Positions 42,500 to 55,734 of a stretch of DNA of 64,000 bases are shown piece after piece; within the stretch, counting starts at the first letter, position 1; each line of letters starts with the position of its first letter. Both the position numbers and the translations under genes were made by a program. Under the pieces are notes generated by a model that was not told where the DNA came from, did no database searches, and worked only from the letters and a program-made list of their open reading frames with translations. Source of the stretch: Symbiodinium microadriaticum (lineage: Eukaryota > Sar > Dinophyceae > Suessiales > Symbiodiniaceae); contig LSRX01000791.1 in NCBI GenBank assembly GCA_001939145.1, positions 80,650-144,649 on the forward strand, given 5' to 3'.

Positions 42500-44770
42500 G
42501 GGGGCCAGAACAAACCCATCTCCGGGGCCTCGAAAGGCCAAAGCGGCCGAGCGGCAACCTGCAGCGCGGAAAAAACAAATGAATGCCACCCCCGAATGTC
42601 TATAGACGACGATGATCTGCGATGGTACTGTTTTCCGGAAATAGCTGGAAAAATTCTTGTGTCTGGCGTGCAGGACACGGACTTCTCTTGGCAGAAGCAC
42701 CTCGTCTGGATCCCCCAATCTGGGGTGCGGCTGGAGACTAAACTCTGACCTTCGAAGCATCACGTTCGTGCACCTGAGCTTCCAATAGTTTCCAGTGCAA
42801 CAGGCATTGTCGCAACGTTACATCTGCCAGCCTATTTACTATCTACGCTGTCAGGTCATCAGTGACGCAGACCTCTGCCTAGGGACACTACCCTCGTAAC
42901 GGGCTCTTATGGACACCCTTATGAAGGGCTGCAGTATGCCGTCAGTACAGACACACGATGCAAACACGGAGCTCGGTGCAACACAGCCGTCGCGCATAGA
43001 CGCACGGAGGCTGACACATTGTGATGTTTACGTGTGCCTTCATGCGAAAAGCGGTCGCTTTGTTGGGGCTTCGTTCTGCCACCTGCACCACCTCTACGAC
43101 TCTACGACGACGACGACTGCAAAACCACACTGCTGCTTGCTGCTGCTGCTGTTGCTGCTGCTACAAGGGGGGGGGGCGGCCGAATGGATGGATCGTCCGA
43201 ATTCAGCCAGGGTGACTTCAGATCGCCGTGTGCCATGTTCAGGCTCTGGAAGAAAGCAAGGCAGCTGGTGAGCTGAAAAGCTGCAAGGCGGATGTCGGCC
43301 TGAGCTTCTGCAGGAGCCGCAAACGCAACTTTCTGGCCTCAAAGCCAAGCGGCCATGAAGAGCCCGCCAGAGCTGCCCTCCTGCAGAGTGGGAAGATTTG
43401 GGTTTGGCGATGCAGGAGTCTCTTAGTGACTTAGTGGTAGACTGAAGGTTGAGGAGATCCATGTCTGTAGATACGTCCTGGAGAAGGTTTCGAAGGCTCA
43501 TGGCCAGCGGCTCCATGACAATGCAATAGAAACTCTCCTCCTTGGTTGCACTTCAGCGGGCCGGTATGCCTTCGAAGTTGCAAAACAGTTGCAGAGTCCA
43601 AAGTTCATCGAGGCACGTGCACGAAGGTGTCCAGCAGCCGTACAACGTGTCTCCGTGCCAGCTCGGGGTCATGCTTCCTCTGCTGGCGCATTGCAGCTAT
43701 TGCCATCGGTTGCGGATCGGTGCTACTCCATTTGCTGATTCCGATCGATGGGCACAGCTCTCGAAGATCAAAGACATGACATGCTTCGTTTGTGAGCAGA
43801 CGGAAGACTTTCGACAGGCCAAGGCTGGAGACTGTCCGAACCACGGCCGTGTTGAAGCCTCATGGAGCTGTGGTAGCGGCCTCTCCCCCCGAATCTCTTA
43901 AAGTCTTATCAGCTTCTGCGTTCAAGAAATGTCTAAGGGCTTCTCAGCGGCTGCAGCTTCCGGAGCATGGCGACCTCCGTTTCGGCATGCCTGTGCAGGT
44001 CGGGCATGGCAAGATTTTTGCTCCACTCCGGAATTACGACTCTCGCATCGTTCAGGGGGATAGTCAGCCCAAAATCAAGGCATCCAGGCAGCGAAGGGCT
44101 ACGTCTCAAGTCTCCAGAGCTACCATAAGATGGACTGTCATAGCAGCAGACACTTCCTGAAGTTTCAACGGGGAAGAGGTGTTCAAGCCCCGTCCTCCTG
44201 GTCCGCCTTGAAGGTCGGGACACCTTCCTGACGTGCCGAAGTAATTAGACATTTGCCAGCTTGCGCTGGGGAATGGTGAGGGTGCCTGAAAGCTTACTGC
44301 ACCCTATTTCCAGACTGAATCTTCGTTCACGCAGGGTGTCGGGACTCTAATTGCAGCTTGGTGTCACTGCTACTGCGGTACCTTCGACCTCGTCGTGGCA
44401 GCCTCATCGACTGAGAATTGATCTGTGTCTGTCGCAGCTGGCTGAGGCACGGGTAGCAGAGTTGCGGCTTAGGGTTTGGTCCCACTGAGAAGGGCGCTAG
44501 CGCCGCAAGCCCCTTGCAACCCAGAAATCAACCGAACAGCAGACGTGAAGTTAGCAGCCTGGAGCCATGCAGTTTTTCACAACATTCAGAAGACAGGAAG
44601 GGGCAAACAAAGTACCTGTCGCGCAGACTCCGCTTAAGCACCCTGCGCAGGACGCGCCCCGAGGCGCCATCCCCAAGAGCGTGCTGGACAATGTAGCGGC
44701 CTGGGGGCATGGATAGGGTTTCGGGCGTTGGGACTTTTGGGGCGGGGGGTATCATGGCAAGGGTCCTCAT
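42500..44770 (-). CDS. PRP4/CLK-like protein kinase exons, altered catalytic loop
   Basis: Kinase landmarks in order on the minus strand. The ATG at 44768-44770 starts a frame with RYIVQHALGDGASGRVLRR (glycine loop). Near 43960-44035, LHRHAETEVAMLRKLQ (helix C). Near 43605-43690, DPELARRHVVRLLDTF. Near 43440-43535, ESFYCIVMEPLAMSLRNLLQ (hinge; the EPL.M.LR..L pattern is that of PRP4 kinases). Near 43215-43305, ADIRLAAFQLTSCLAFFQSL and NMAHGDLK. This joins through a GT-AG intron to CTNVML near 42740-42761, giving HGDLKCTNVML. Near 42520-42563, PLWPFEAPEMGL (APE). Odd: HGD replaces HRD, I see no good DFG, and no DxWSxG or C-lobe end appears before the ankyrin gene at 42168. It may be a pseudokinase, a decayed gene, or the upstream part of the next gene. 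Confidence 0.6.
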
Positions 44771-47700
44771 GCAGGTGTTCCTCGCGAAAGGGCTGTTGCA
44801 GTAGGGATGCTAGGAGAGAGCCGCGTCGTGGCCAGACGTTGTTGCTAAGCAACGGAAGCTTGTGACATGAGGTTAAGAAGCAGTTCTGCTCGTTCTCAGC
44901 CGCAGTGTTCCGGGCACCGTTTCATGCTGGCCTTCATCACCCAGCTGCTGTCCAGGCTCAGGCGATATGTGTGGCGGTCCTGCGTCTGGAACTGCGGCTG
45001 TGCATTGACAGTTACGGGCGGATCTGTCAGTCCTCGAATTTATGCAGCGATGCTGGCTGCCCAAGTGACATCCGATGAGAGGAACATGGCCAGGCCTTGG
45101 TTACTCCGTCACAAACCACGAAGGTCCTCCATCCCTGCATCTGGGAGAGCGCCGCCTCCTGCCAGGTGCGAAGCAGCCAAAGGCGACAGCAGCACATAGC
45201 TTGGGATCTCAAAGATCATGTATGGCAAAGGACACCCTGCTAGGTACTGGGATACCGGGACACCGCTCTAACCCCCGCGGCACCGTTCACAAGCGATTGA
45301 TTGCCTTTGACCCTCGCTGCTCTCGCTGCTACGCCGACGTCGCCGCCGCCTGCAGGAAATGAAACGTTGGCTCCCAACTTGGGCAGACAGCTGCTCTTCC
45401 AGTCTGCAATCCGCCCTGAAACTAGCACAAGCAAGCAGAGGCGTCCAATAAGATCGCCATTGGCCATCACAGTCTTGTGCAAACCTTTTTCTTACTGCAC
45501 GTGCTGACGCAGCCTCTCCCGTCGACCGTTGGAGCCTGGGAAATGACTCGGATGGCCACGATTGAAATGCAATCTAAAGGAAACGTCAATGGGCACAGAA
45601 AGAAGGACACACACTCTCACGCACGCACCAACAAACAAAGCGTCACACGACCGCACAAGTAGTTGAGCAAGTTTTGGACAAGAGTTCGGTAACTCTTGTG
45701 CGCGGTAACCTCAACGAGAAGCCTCATGGCGCCATTTCCTTCTGCAGAAGTGCATTTTGAGGGTGAGCCGACATCTACAAGCCGGTACAAGAACGGTTTC
45801 AGGTCCAGCCAGGTCGGCATTGCGCGCGCATATCAAATTCCTCAGCCCGGAAGCTGCGGTGTCGGGCAGGCGGCTGCCAGCGAATGCAGTCGGTAGGGTT
45901 TCATTATTGCTACAATCATTATTGTTAATTATAATTAACATTATTATTGTTAATAGTACTTTACTATCTTATTAGTATTCTTGTCGGAAATTGAAGCTTG
46001 GTGGGGCAGGCACGGCGGTGACGTTAAGAATTGGGGCTGAACTCTTGTACACATGTGGCTATACACACACTCTTATTCGACGAGCAGTTTTGAGATGATT
46101 TGAGCCTGGACTGAGTGGTATCGTCCTTGCGACTAGTCGCGAGAAACTCAGACTCAAACACCTGCCAAGTGCCATGACAACCCTTATGACTTCTGTGTTG
46201 TTTTCATTTTTGGAGGGCAAATATTTGCCATCGTCGTTGGCATTGTCCAGGGGAGTGGGCTTGGGGTCTTGGCTCCCCGGCGGGTACGTCTCACCGAAAC
46301 AGAAGGGGAAATGCTTAGTGGCTTAGTGTCCTCGCTTCTTGGCCAGCAGTGTTCGCGCACAGACAAACGCAGAAAACGAACTCGTCAACACCGAAAGTCG
46401 TGACAAGAGCCAAGGAGGCACCCTAAATCCTAAACCTTCAAACCAACTATTGTGTGTTTTCGTGCGAAGACACTTCCAATCGAATGCTGTGCCAGGCAGC
46501 GCTCGGGACGATCGGCAGGCCTAGGCTCAGATTCACGAAACGCAGGGCTAACAACGGCAACATGGGTTGAGGGTTCATGGATGTTTCCCTCCTACTTGGT
46601 TCAGGGACTCTTTTCCCTCCTACTTAGCAAGGTAGGGATTAGGGTTTTGGGGTTTAATTCAGCATAGAAACTTCGAAAGCCTGCAGGAGATGCCATGTGG
46701 GGGAAGGCTATTGGGCCGAACTGCATACTTCATCAGAGAGCCTGATGCAGTCAGGTCAAGTAATCACGACTAAAGCTAGTCTGAAATGAACTTGGAGTCT
46801 AAGCATCCCGAAACCCGAAACGCTTCGCTTCCACAGACCTCCGTTCTCACCTTTTGCCGAGTTGCTCCTGGCTCCCACTGTCATGGCCTCAGCTGGCGAA
46901 ATTGCTTGTAGCGTCGCTTGGCGACAGAAGCAGCTCCCAGCTCCCTGCTCGGCTCTGGCAGTGTAGACCAACATCCTCCAACCAGAAACGCTGATCCGAT
47001 CCCGAATTAGACCCGCACTGCGGTTCCGCCGTCGCTTGTGCCGGCGGCGCTCACCTGGCTCGGTGCGGCGACGCCAGATTCCAAGTGCCGAGTCCCGAGC
47101 ATGCTTCAAGTTGGAATGTTCTGCGGGCAAGTTGGGCTGAGCACGAAAGCCTCCCCTGGGCCAAACACGGAGGCATGCCAGGTATGCTCGTATACCTAAC
47201 TGTGCAACTCACCCACAGTCAGGAAACCTCGCACCAAACCAAGAAACTTGCAGGCTGTGTAATACAGGGGCCTAAACAATTACCAACACTATTGTAGGAT
47301 TCCTCACTATACTTATAGTATAATAATGATTGACCCCCGAAAACCCTATTTAGTCCCTATATTACAGCTGGCTGCCCATGACATACTGCGAAGACGGCCC
47401 GGCCCGTAACAAAGCAGAAAGTCCACGGCTCCCCAACAGAGCTCACACTGACTACATCTCAATCATGGCTCGGCCACGGTCCCGATGTCGAGCTTCGGCC
47501 ATGCGCCGAGCGACGTAAGTTGTTGCTAACACCACTTCCCTCTAACCAAATGCTGCCTTCAACTCTTACTGTCCAGCACTTCTTTCTGGTTTCTTCTGCG
47601 CGCCACGCATACCCTAGGGCTTGGGCTGGTTGGGCATTGGGCTCGCGATCAACGTTGAGCGCCTTATGGGAAGATACCATGCATTTGCGGGCTTCGCGTC

Positions 47701-48377
47701 GCAACCTCGTTTGATTTGACCAGGTTTCACTGTCGCTAGCTGCTTTTGGCTTGCAAAATCCCGGGTGTTGCTGGCTCAGCAGACTATTGGACTAGCATTT
47801 CCACAAGTCGTTTCTGCGATGCAGGAGGCATTAAGCTCACATGGCTACCATGAAGAGTTACACTACCTTAACGGCGTTTATGGCACATTTTGTGCAGTGC
47901 GGCTGGTCTGGACCTGGGCAGAAAAAGCCGCGAGAACATGCATAGATACGAGTACCAAGCTCATATACACCCTCAGTCCTCTTTTTCCGGTTCTCGGAAC
48001 CGGGTGTGATTGAGAGCCCGGGGCAAGGATGAATCGTTCACATCGACGCGGATGAGCCCAGCACGCTCCATGAGCACCAGCATCCACGGCAGCCCGAATC
48101 AAGGGCTTGAGGTGAGGATGGATCGGCCTGGGCAAAGACTCCAGGCCGTAGACGGCCCAACTGTCTTCCCGTGCTTCAAGCTAAGGCTGTGTTGCAACCG
48201 CAATGCCACTAGCTGCAAGCTTCCCGCTACCGACCTACAAGCCCATGAATGAACACTCCAGCGAGCCAGACACAGGATGACTCGTGGATTCCAGCGATGC
48301 GACGACGGGCCCTGTGCGCCATCCAAGCCTCTTCCGTGCTGGAGGGTTGTGTGCTTCCCCATGCACCCTTTGCAAGT
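44771..48377. other. no recognised gene
   Basis: Several minus-strand frames look coding in short stretches: about 44880-45030 (VNAQPQFQTQDRHTYRLSL) and 46756-47130 (very Arg-rich). None is identifiable. Short TTAGGG-type words occur at 46430 and 46632. Confidence 0.35.
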
Positions 48378-48477
48378 GGGCGGTTCTCTAAAATAGGGTC
48401 CCTTGTTCGGTCCCCAATATAGAACGGCACCCTTCTAGTAAGGACCCTAAAAGGAACCCTAATTTAGAAAACTACCC
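48378..48477. mobile_element. 100-bp MITE with 25-bp terminal inverted repeats and AAGT duplication
   Basis: Left end GGGCGGTTCTCTAAAATAGG and, on the complement, right end GGGTAGTTTTCTAAATTAGG match at 20 of 25 positions when extended to 25. AAGT stands directly on both sides (48374-48377 and 48478-48481). No coding capacity. A diverged relative is at 17556-17658. Confidence 0.82.
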
Positions 48478-49300
48478 AAGTACGGTCTGGTCTGGGGCGC
48501 TTGCGCACGCTGCTCTTGGTGCAGGGCATCCTGCAGCTCGAGTTCTTGAGCGGGGCTGAGGACTTTCGGATTCATTTGGAGAGCAGCGCATTTACTTGTT
48601 CAGCTTCACGAATACAATGCATCGGTGTCTTGTCGAAACTCGACGTGGATTGAGGTAGATTCATCGCAGTGCTGATCAATGGCATTTCGAACTCCCCATC
48701 TTATACTACAGTCCGATAACTCTTGACAAGCTGCAGCATAAGGAGGGCCAGGCACAAAAATCAAGCCGCCTCTGTTTCGCTAGCATGTCTTCAGGTTGAA
48801 AATTGCCACATCGCGCGTTCTGCAGGTGGTCGATGCCTCTGTACCATATCGAAGCCAATCCATGTTGCCGGTCGCAAAAGCTGCCACCTTAGCTCGGCAT
48901 GTGAGGTGCAACACCAGGAAGCTGCTTGGACTAAGATGCCGGCCAGCACTGCCACGCGCCCACAGTTGAAGATCGCATCCTTTCCGAGACACGTGCGACC
49001 GTCAAGCGTTTCAGGTCTGGCCAGGAACTGACGTTTTCCGACCTCTGGCAACTAGTGTCGGGCCTGGAGGGCGATCTGCTCCTTCAGAAGCAACCGGGCC
49101 TCGCTGGTCTCGGTCCTTCAAGCATTCGTGCCCCCCCCCCCCAACACAAAGACAGACAGACATACAGACTCAGAAACACAAACAGAAGCACTCGTAAGCA
49201 CACATCGTTGTACTTGCCCGCCACTGGGCCACCGAGCGCGTGATCTGGGCAGAAGACGACGCACATCAGCCCGTGGGGCATTGTTACTCGGTCCGTCCAC
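48478..49300. other. no recognised gene
   Basis: There is a C-run at about 49131-49143 and (GACA)-like words after it. No supported gene. Confidence 0.45.
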
Positions 49301-50390
49301 CTCGGCAGAAAGGACCCGGCATCACTGCAATTTGCTGAGCTGGCTAAGCTCTGTCGGATTGGGACAAGAGGGAAGCGGCGGAATGGCAACAAATCTTCGG
49401 AAATACAGGCATCCAAAGCTCAGTTTAATTACTCTCTTCTTGACCCATCTGAACACCTCTCCTTGCGAGCCTGTCACAGCTGCAGAAGAGCAGTGGCTAC
49501 AGGGGGCCTCCAAGGCAGCCCTCTGAGACCAGGGCCAGCGCTTGCCGTTGTGGATCCCAAGTTGAAAGCCTCCGTAGATGCAGGGAGCAACCTGGCGCCA
49601 AGATCTTTGGAACCCAGGCTTGGATCCTGCGCACGTAGTAGACACTCTCAGGCTCTGTTTCTGTTGAGGGTTTTGCGATGTCTCTTTCTGCAAAGGGGTC
49701 TGGGGTTCGGGGCGTTCTTCTGCCAGACTCCGAGGCTGCAGCGTTGTCTGGATGGCCTTCTATGTTGGTCGCCTGGATCGGGCAGCAGGTGGAGGATGAA
49801 GCAGAATGTAGATCAGTACAAGATACCGTCATGGGCCGTAGCTCCACGAAGAACAGGAAATTGCGGCGGCTCACAGCGCTTCGCAAACTCGCAAACTGCG
49901 ACTTCTACTTGGTACCAGGCGATCTGCAAAAGCTCCTCCTCGTTTTTCACCTGCGTGGTTACTGTATCAAAGAATGAAGCAACTCGCAAGTCGTTCACAC
50001 CTCTCACAAGCTTTGGCAGCTTGCCTGGATGTGTTTAGACTTAGTCTCCTAGGCCGAGTGCTCTCAGCACCCGCGGGAAAGCAAGCAAGATCGGTGGCTG
50101 TTTCCGCGTGCCTTTGCCCATCTTACAGCATGCATTTGCTCAACATGCCGTGGCAGCTGCATGTGGCTGTCGGAGAGGAGCCTGGGGTCTTGACAGCAAA
50201 GCACGGATAGCATTCTTCGGACATGTCAAACTTGGCCGTTCCAGGTATAAGCACGACACTCCTTGCTCGCATGCTGCCATTGAATTTGTGGTCGGATGTC
50301 CCCGCCACCCTCTGGAAATTTGGGAAGCGAGATAAGGGGGCCAATGGCGTGGAGACCTGCTCCAGCCCAGCTTCAAAAGTTCCGATCAAG
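49300..50390 (-). CDS. candidate exons of an unrecognised gene
   Basis: Two minus-strand stretches have the composition of real protein. About 50172-50310 reads VAGTSDHKFNGSMRARSVVL and continues IPGTAKFDMSEECYPCFAVK, with AG before it. About 49860-49985 reads FFDTVTTQVKNEEELLQIAW and YQVEVAVCEFAKRCEPPQF. I do not know the family, and the exon joins, start and stop are not established. Confidence 0.35.
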
Positions 50391-51010
50391 GCTCAGCAGA
50401 GATCGGCTCGCACTGTATGGTTGAGGCCTGAGAGGCCGTAAGTAGGCTGCGAGGAGCATTTGCAAAGCGTTCTGTCACGTGCTTCTGTGCCGCTACTTCA
50501 AACAGCTGGAGGATCCCAGCGCATCAACACGCAACAGATGTGGTCGGCATGAATCTACGGCAGCATCCCAGACCTTCAGTCCGAAACATGTGGTATGCGA
50601 ACAAAAACCCACATGCTGCAAGAGGCGAAAGCAGCGAAGGCAATCACGCCGGCCCCTGCAGCCGCCGAAAGCACCTGCGTGACGGGTTGCGTCCAAGTGC
50701 CATCATTCCAAGCGCAATTGCTATAATCATAAGAATGAAAAATAAAAACCGTGGCGCTGATGATCCTGCAGCTGGAGACACGACGGATATGATCCTGAAC
50801 CTACTGCTGAGGGTGAAGCTGGTGGTGATGATGATGACTGTTCTACATGGCAAGGATGATTGGCAGGATGAGGTGGTCTCTCTGATAATGTAATGACTCG
50901 GAGACTCCCATTATTTCCGTTCGAAATGCGGAGGGGGGCTAGGCTTGTGGCTCTACATGACGCCCAGTTCGCGTGACGTCTACAGGATCAGGATCGAGAC
51001 CTGAGGGTGA
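50391..51010. other. no recognised gene
   Basis: A minus-strand frame near 50690-50780 reads a possible membrane helix (FLFFILMIIAIALGMMALG). Isolated, not called. Confidence 0.35.
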
Positions 51011-51019
51011 AAAGCGGTG

Positions 51020-51021
51020 TG

Positions 51022-51061
<40 letters not shown>

Positions 51062-51860
51062 GTGTGTGTGTATGTATATTTACATTATATATATATATAT
51101 ATGGGAAAAGCTGAAGCGGAAGGTGGGCACTGGGATCCCGAGATCATTCGCGCTGGGGACTCTGGCACTTCGATTTCGGACCCAGACTGGCAGCCCGGCT
51201 TTTCTCGAGTTAACATATGTAAAATGTCATGGCTGTTCTTATGTTCAGGGGCCGCAAGGCCAAGTTGCCCTTCAGCTCCCGCCGAGTTCGACACTTGGTC
51301 ATGGAGTTCCATGATGGTCCCATGCTTCACACTGCGACATCTGACAAAGGCTTGCGACCCTCACCGCTTCTTGGACCGAAGATCCGGAGCTGAAGATACC
51401 TATATATTGACTATCATTATTGTGTATTTATTTGTTTATCTATTTATTTATTATTGTTATTGTTATTACTTGTATTGTATTATTATTATTACTATTATTA
51501 TTATTACTATTATTACTATCATTATTATTATTACTATTACTATTATTATTGTTATTACTCTTGGTATTATTATTGTCATCACTATTGTTTGTGTCATTAC
51601 GATTATTATTATTGCTACTATTTTTATTGTTGTTGTTGTTGTTACTATTATTATTATTACTATTGCTATTATTCTTATTATTACTACTATTACTATTGTT
51701 ATTAGTAGTATTATTATTGTTATTACTATTATTATTATTATTATTGCTAGTATTATTATTATTATTGTTATTACTTTTGTTATTATTATTATCATTACTT
51801 TTATTTCTTTATAATTACTATTATTATTGTTATTATTGTCGTTTTTACTATTGTGATTAT
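51020..51860. repeat. (TA)n tract and ~430-bp imperfect (TTA)n field
   Basis: (TA)n with GTGTGTGTATGTA lies at 51020-51103. From about 51405 to 51860 there is almost pure imperfect (ATT/ACT/GTT)n. Frames of 160-250 codons made of Ile/Leu/Tyr/Val here are artefacts. Confidence 0.92.
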
Positions 51861-54800
51861 TTGCCGAGCTGCGCTTGGCCAGCCGAATTTGGAGTCGAGC
51901 AAGGCGCCCACTATCCTCGGTGTCATCTATGGAACACCACGGTCTCACCACAGCCTACGCCAAAGCAGCTACCAACACGGCCACAAACAAGCCATGCTGT
52001 CGCTTGGGGTTCACGTCTGCGGCCAAGCTGCATATTTCCAACAGCCCCCGAGAACGAGGCGGAGAGAGTAACCAAGCCAGCCTTGGAGGAAGGTCTCGGT
52101 TTACAGCTTCCTGGTGAATATAAATGCGGCCCTAAAGCGGTGAAGCAGTCGAATAAGGCCTGAAGGGCCCAAGCTGGACAAAATAGCAGGTGTACAAGGC
52201 AAGAACTCTGGGACCCGCAACACCCAAACCGGGGTCCAAAATTACGCGGCAAAGGCGATGATAAGAGGCGGCACAAGATCCAGCATGGTCGGGCAACATA
52301 GACATCGACTCCTTTCGATCTCGGCAGTCTGACACTGCGCTTGCGCGGATGACGTTAAATTGGGAATTTCTAAACATTAGGGAGACCTTTCTAGTGGGCT
52401 CTCAAACTAAGGATCTTGGTGCAGAGGATGTGCATCACAGTCCACGATTTTCTGAAACTGCTGTCATGTTACACGATCTGAATTTGACGGTGCGAGTCAT
52501 ACACGTCTGCGCCAAGCGGCCACTCTCGCGGTGTTCGATATTCCCCCAACATCCACGAGGTTAGAGCTATGGCCTTCGGAGATTCATCGGCCGAGCTTTC
52601 AAATCAACAACTGAACTGCGTCCTCTGTGGCAGCGCTGCCAACTCTGGTCACTTGTCAGGGTCACGCAGGATTGATATCAATGTGAGAACTAGCTACTTT
52701 CGACATCCTCATGTCAAGGCACAGTTGTATCCCAGAACCTATGCTGGCAGGAAGCTTCCAAAGGGACGATTGCATTCTTACGCTCTGACTCTTGAACTGC
52801 TCGCCAATACGAGCGGGAATTGCCGACGCTACAAGTAGCAGTACTAGCTTCGTAGCTGAATATCCCCATGGTGCTCAAAGGCCAGCCAACCCCAGTAAGG
52901 AGCCCTGTTCAATTGCGCCTTGCTTGACTGGAGACTCATTTATGCTAAGGTTCCTGCACTTACATGGAAGTTTATGTCCCAAACCAGGAAAAGTCTGTCG
53001 CCTGAACCTTTTGCTGAAACGAGGACCACCGTGAGAACAACCAGAGCGACAGACAGCTCCGTCGGCGAGCGCAGGTACAGCCTGTGCAGCTGACACAAAG
53101 CCCTGGATTCCTGCCTTTTGCAGAATGTGTGCCACTCGAGTTCAAACTGAATTTCTAGCGGCTCTGGCGTTTCAGTTTCCATAGTCATAGTGCTGGCAGT
53201 ATTCGTTGTGCGTAAGGCAGTAGTCAGCAGCGGAGGACCGGCGGCAGCCGCAGCGGCAGCTCTTGTGGCGTCGTCAACGGCAGCAGCAGAACGATAAACA
53301 ACAAAAGCAGAAGCTTAGCAGCAGCGGCGGAGCTGGTGTTTGTGGCGGCTGCGGCAGGGAGGCAGTCATACAAGCCTTAATAGCAGCTGCAGCAGCATCA
53401 GCAGCACCCAGCAACATCATGAACCTGAGCCCGCTTCTTCTTGCCAACAGCCCTCAAGCCAAAAATAGCCTCTTCCGTAAATGGATCGAGGTGCCTGGCA
53501 ACCCTCGGAGAGCCATTTTGTGCGACGGCCTTCTCATGTATCCAATGTGCCAGTGTGCGAGGTTTTCCACAGTCCCCTAAACGGGCATTCGGCATTCAAG
53601 TCCGGGGAGACAGAGGGTCGCAGGACAACACTTTGGGCAACACGCGGGCACCACATCACTGGTGGATGAAGTTTCGTGGGAACTCTCTGACGCTCAGACA
53701 GCTCGGCGGGGGGAGAGCTCCAGAAAGCCAACAAGAGCGACTCCCTTGACAGGCCGACCAGGACAACCCAGATGCAGTAGCAAAATCGCTTCGCGGGCTT
53801 GCACGTGTAGCAGAGCTGAGTGTGCCTTCCAGCCGCGTGCTCGCTCTGACAGTTGGGAGTCGCTTGGACTGGAAATACGAGCGATGAAACGACGTGGTCT
53901 CTGGCTGCAGCTCAGCCAAAGGAGCTGCTTGGCATGGGGCATGCTGAAGCAGCGGCAGTTGCACCCTCTCAGGATCTTGGGGACAACGCAGGCTTTATTT
54001 ATTTCTGTCGATGGCAGGGAGTCTCTGCCATTCTGCAAAACGAAGCTCGCTCCCTGGATATGTGCGTGACTCGGCGTCTGTAACGTCATTGCAGACCAGC
54101 AGCGCGAGAAGTAGCAGTGCAGGCACACCAGAGATCAGGGCAGCCACCTCAAGAACCATCAACACTGAAACACCCTAAACGAACTGTTGCAGATCGCTTT
54201 TCTCCCTGAAGCTCTTGACAGAACCGGCATACATGCCAGAATGCAAAGTCTACTTACTTAAATGAAACGAGAGAGGCCAGCATGGACGAACACTCGTCCA
54301 AACGGGTGACCCGTCAACGAGCTGCCAAACGCTTGGTCTTGCAGACGTACTACTCGCTCACGTGACATGTGGCTCTACGAAAAGTCGGCAGGGCACACAA
54401 CTATTTGCACGTGCAGAAAAACAACAGCATCAAAAGCAGCGCAAGCGATCACATCCCTGGTGCATCTGTGTCACGGCTTCCATATAGAGGCGGCATTGGC
54501 GCAACCTGGACATGAGTAGGCTGCGGGCGAAGCGCAAAAGACATCATATCGGGAGTCGTGTAAGCGTTGTTCACTAAAACAGCTGCAACAGTGTTCAGCT
54601 CGTGCCGGACATTTTGCAGAGCTTCTCAACAACAGGACCAAAACTTCATGTATGCTCCTAGGCAGTCTTCATAACATTGCCCTGTCTTTGGCATGCTGAG
54701 CCATGCCAGTGACCCACATCCGGCAAACACTCCACCTCCCTGTCGCGCGAAACCTGCTAACCACTGACAAACGCCCTGCAGCTCTAAGCACCAGGCGTCC

Positions 54801-55019
54801 AGCGGCCGCTTTTTAAGCCTCGGGTTTGCCGGAAATGCGAGCTTTTTGGCAGGACCCGCGGCCTGCTTGAAACCTGACTACGTCGGGTGCACCAGCACCA
54901 GTTCGCCGTAGCTGACATGGCACAGGATCTGAACTGGCTAAACATGTCAGCGCATCCACGACCAAACTCGAGCGACACACCATCTCTAACGATCTAATCT
55001 ACCTATCATTTTTCATTCC
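51861..55019. other. no recognised gene
   Basis: Only isolated coding-like pieces occur on the minus strand, for example near 53040-53180 (LEIQFELEWHTFCKRQESRA). There are CAG/GCA-rich words at about 53245-53410. No gene can be supported. Confidence 0.35.
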
Positions 55020-55262
55020 GTACAATAGTATGTAATACGGTATATATTACGATGTATGATATCACATACCATGTAATGTAGAAATTAGCATAGAGTAGAA
55101 TGGAACAGAACAGAACTGAATAGACTGGACCAGACAATAATGCAAAACACTAATGTACTGATATGACATGTCATGACGTGATATGATCTGACCTGATACG
55201 GTATGATATGGTATGGTACCGTATGGCATGGTGGTATGATGTGAACAGAATATTATACTAAA
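55020..55262. repeat. degenerate ATGGTATG/ATAGAATGGAAC simple sequence
   Basis: Irregular short words (GTATGATATGGTATGG, GAACAGAACAGAACTGAATAG) form a low-complexity, AT-richer block. Confidence 0.6.
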
Positions 55263-55325
55263 TTGAAGAGACTAGGATGGAAGAACCTGCAATTCATCGT
55301 GAGTAGAGCAGAATTCATACTACAC

Positions 55326-55390
55326 CCTTTCGCACAGGCTTGATTGGAGCTCGCGCGGCCAAGTTCCCCGCAGCACATCGCACTCGTGGC
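55326..55390 (+). repeat. 64-bp dispersed repeat next to a telomere-like array, copy 2
   Basis: Counterpart of 17297-17360, same orientation relative to the array: CACAGGCTTGA, GGAGCTCGCGCGGCCAAGT, GCAGCACATCGCACTCGTGGC. Confidence 0.85.
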
Positions 55391-55570
55391 GACACCCTAA
55401 ACCCCAAATCCCTAGACCTTAAACCCTTAAACCCATAAACCCCTAAACCCAAAAGCCCTAAACCCTCGACCCCTAAACCCTAAACCCCTCAACCCTTTTG
55501 CATCCAGGACTCTCGCAACCAGCCGGGAAACTCCACAAGACAGGAAGTCAACTAAACCCCTCAACCCTTA
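55391..55570 (-). repeat. interstitial telomere-like array (CCCTAAA)n
   Basis: Many CCCTAAA, CCCCTAAA and CCCTTAAA units to about 55500, then a break and two more groups to 55570. Confidence 0.88.
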
Positions 55571-55734
55571 AACCCACAAAAATGACATTGCTAAGGAAGC
55601 TTTGCAGGTCCCTCAGGGCCCCAATCTTACGAAGGACCACATCGGAGTCTTCTGAGCACCGGGCATTGCCCAGAGAGCTCCGCCCAGGACAAAGCCGCCT
55701 TGGTTGAGATTTCCGCATTGAAGGCTTCTTCTAT

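Noticed and set aside
51062..52163. Plus-strand ORFs of about 250 codons rich in Ile, Leu and Tyr
   Set aside because: They are translations of an imperfect TTA trinucleotide field.
52356..52420. Third MITE copy (GGGAATTTCTAAACATTAGGG)
   Set aside because: Only one end resembles the terminal repeat; no matching second end or duplication.
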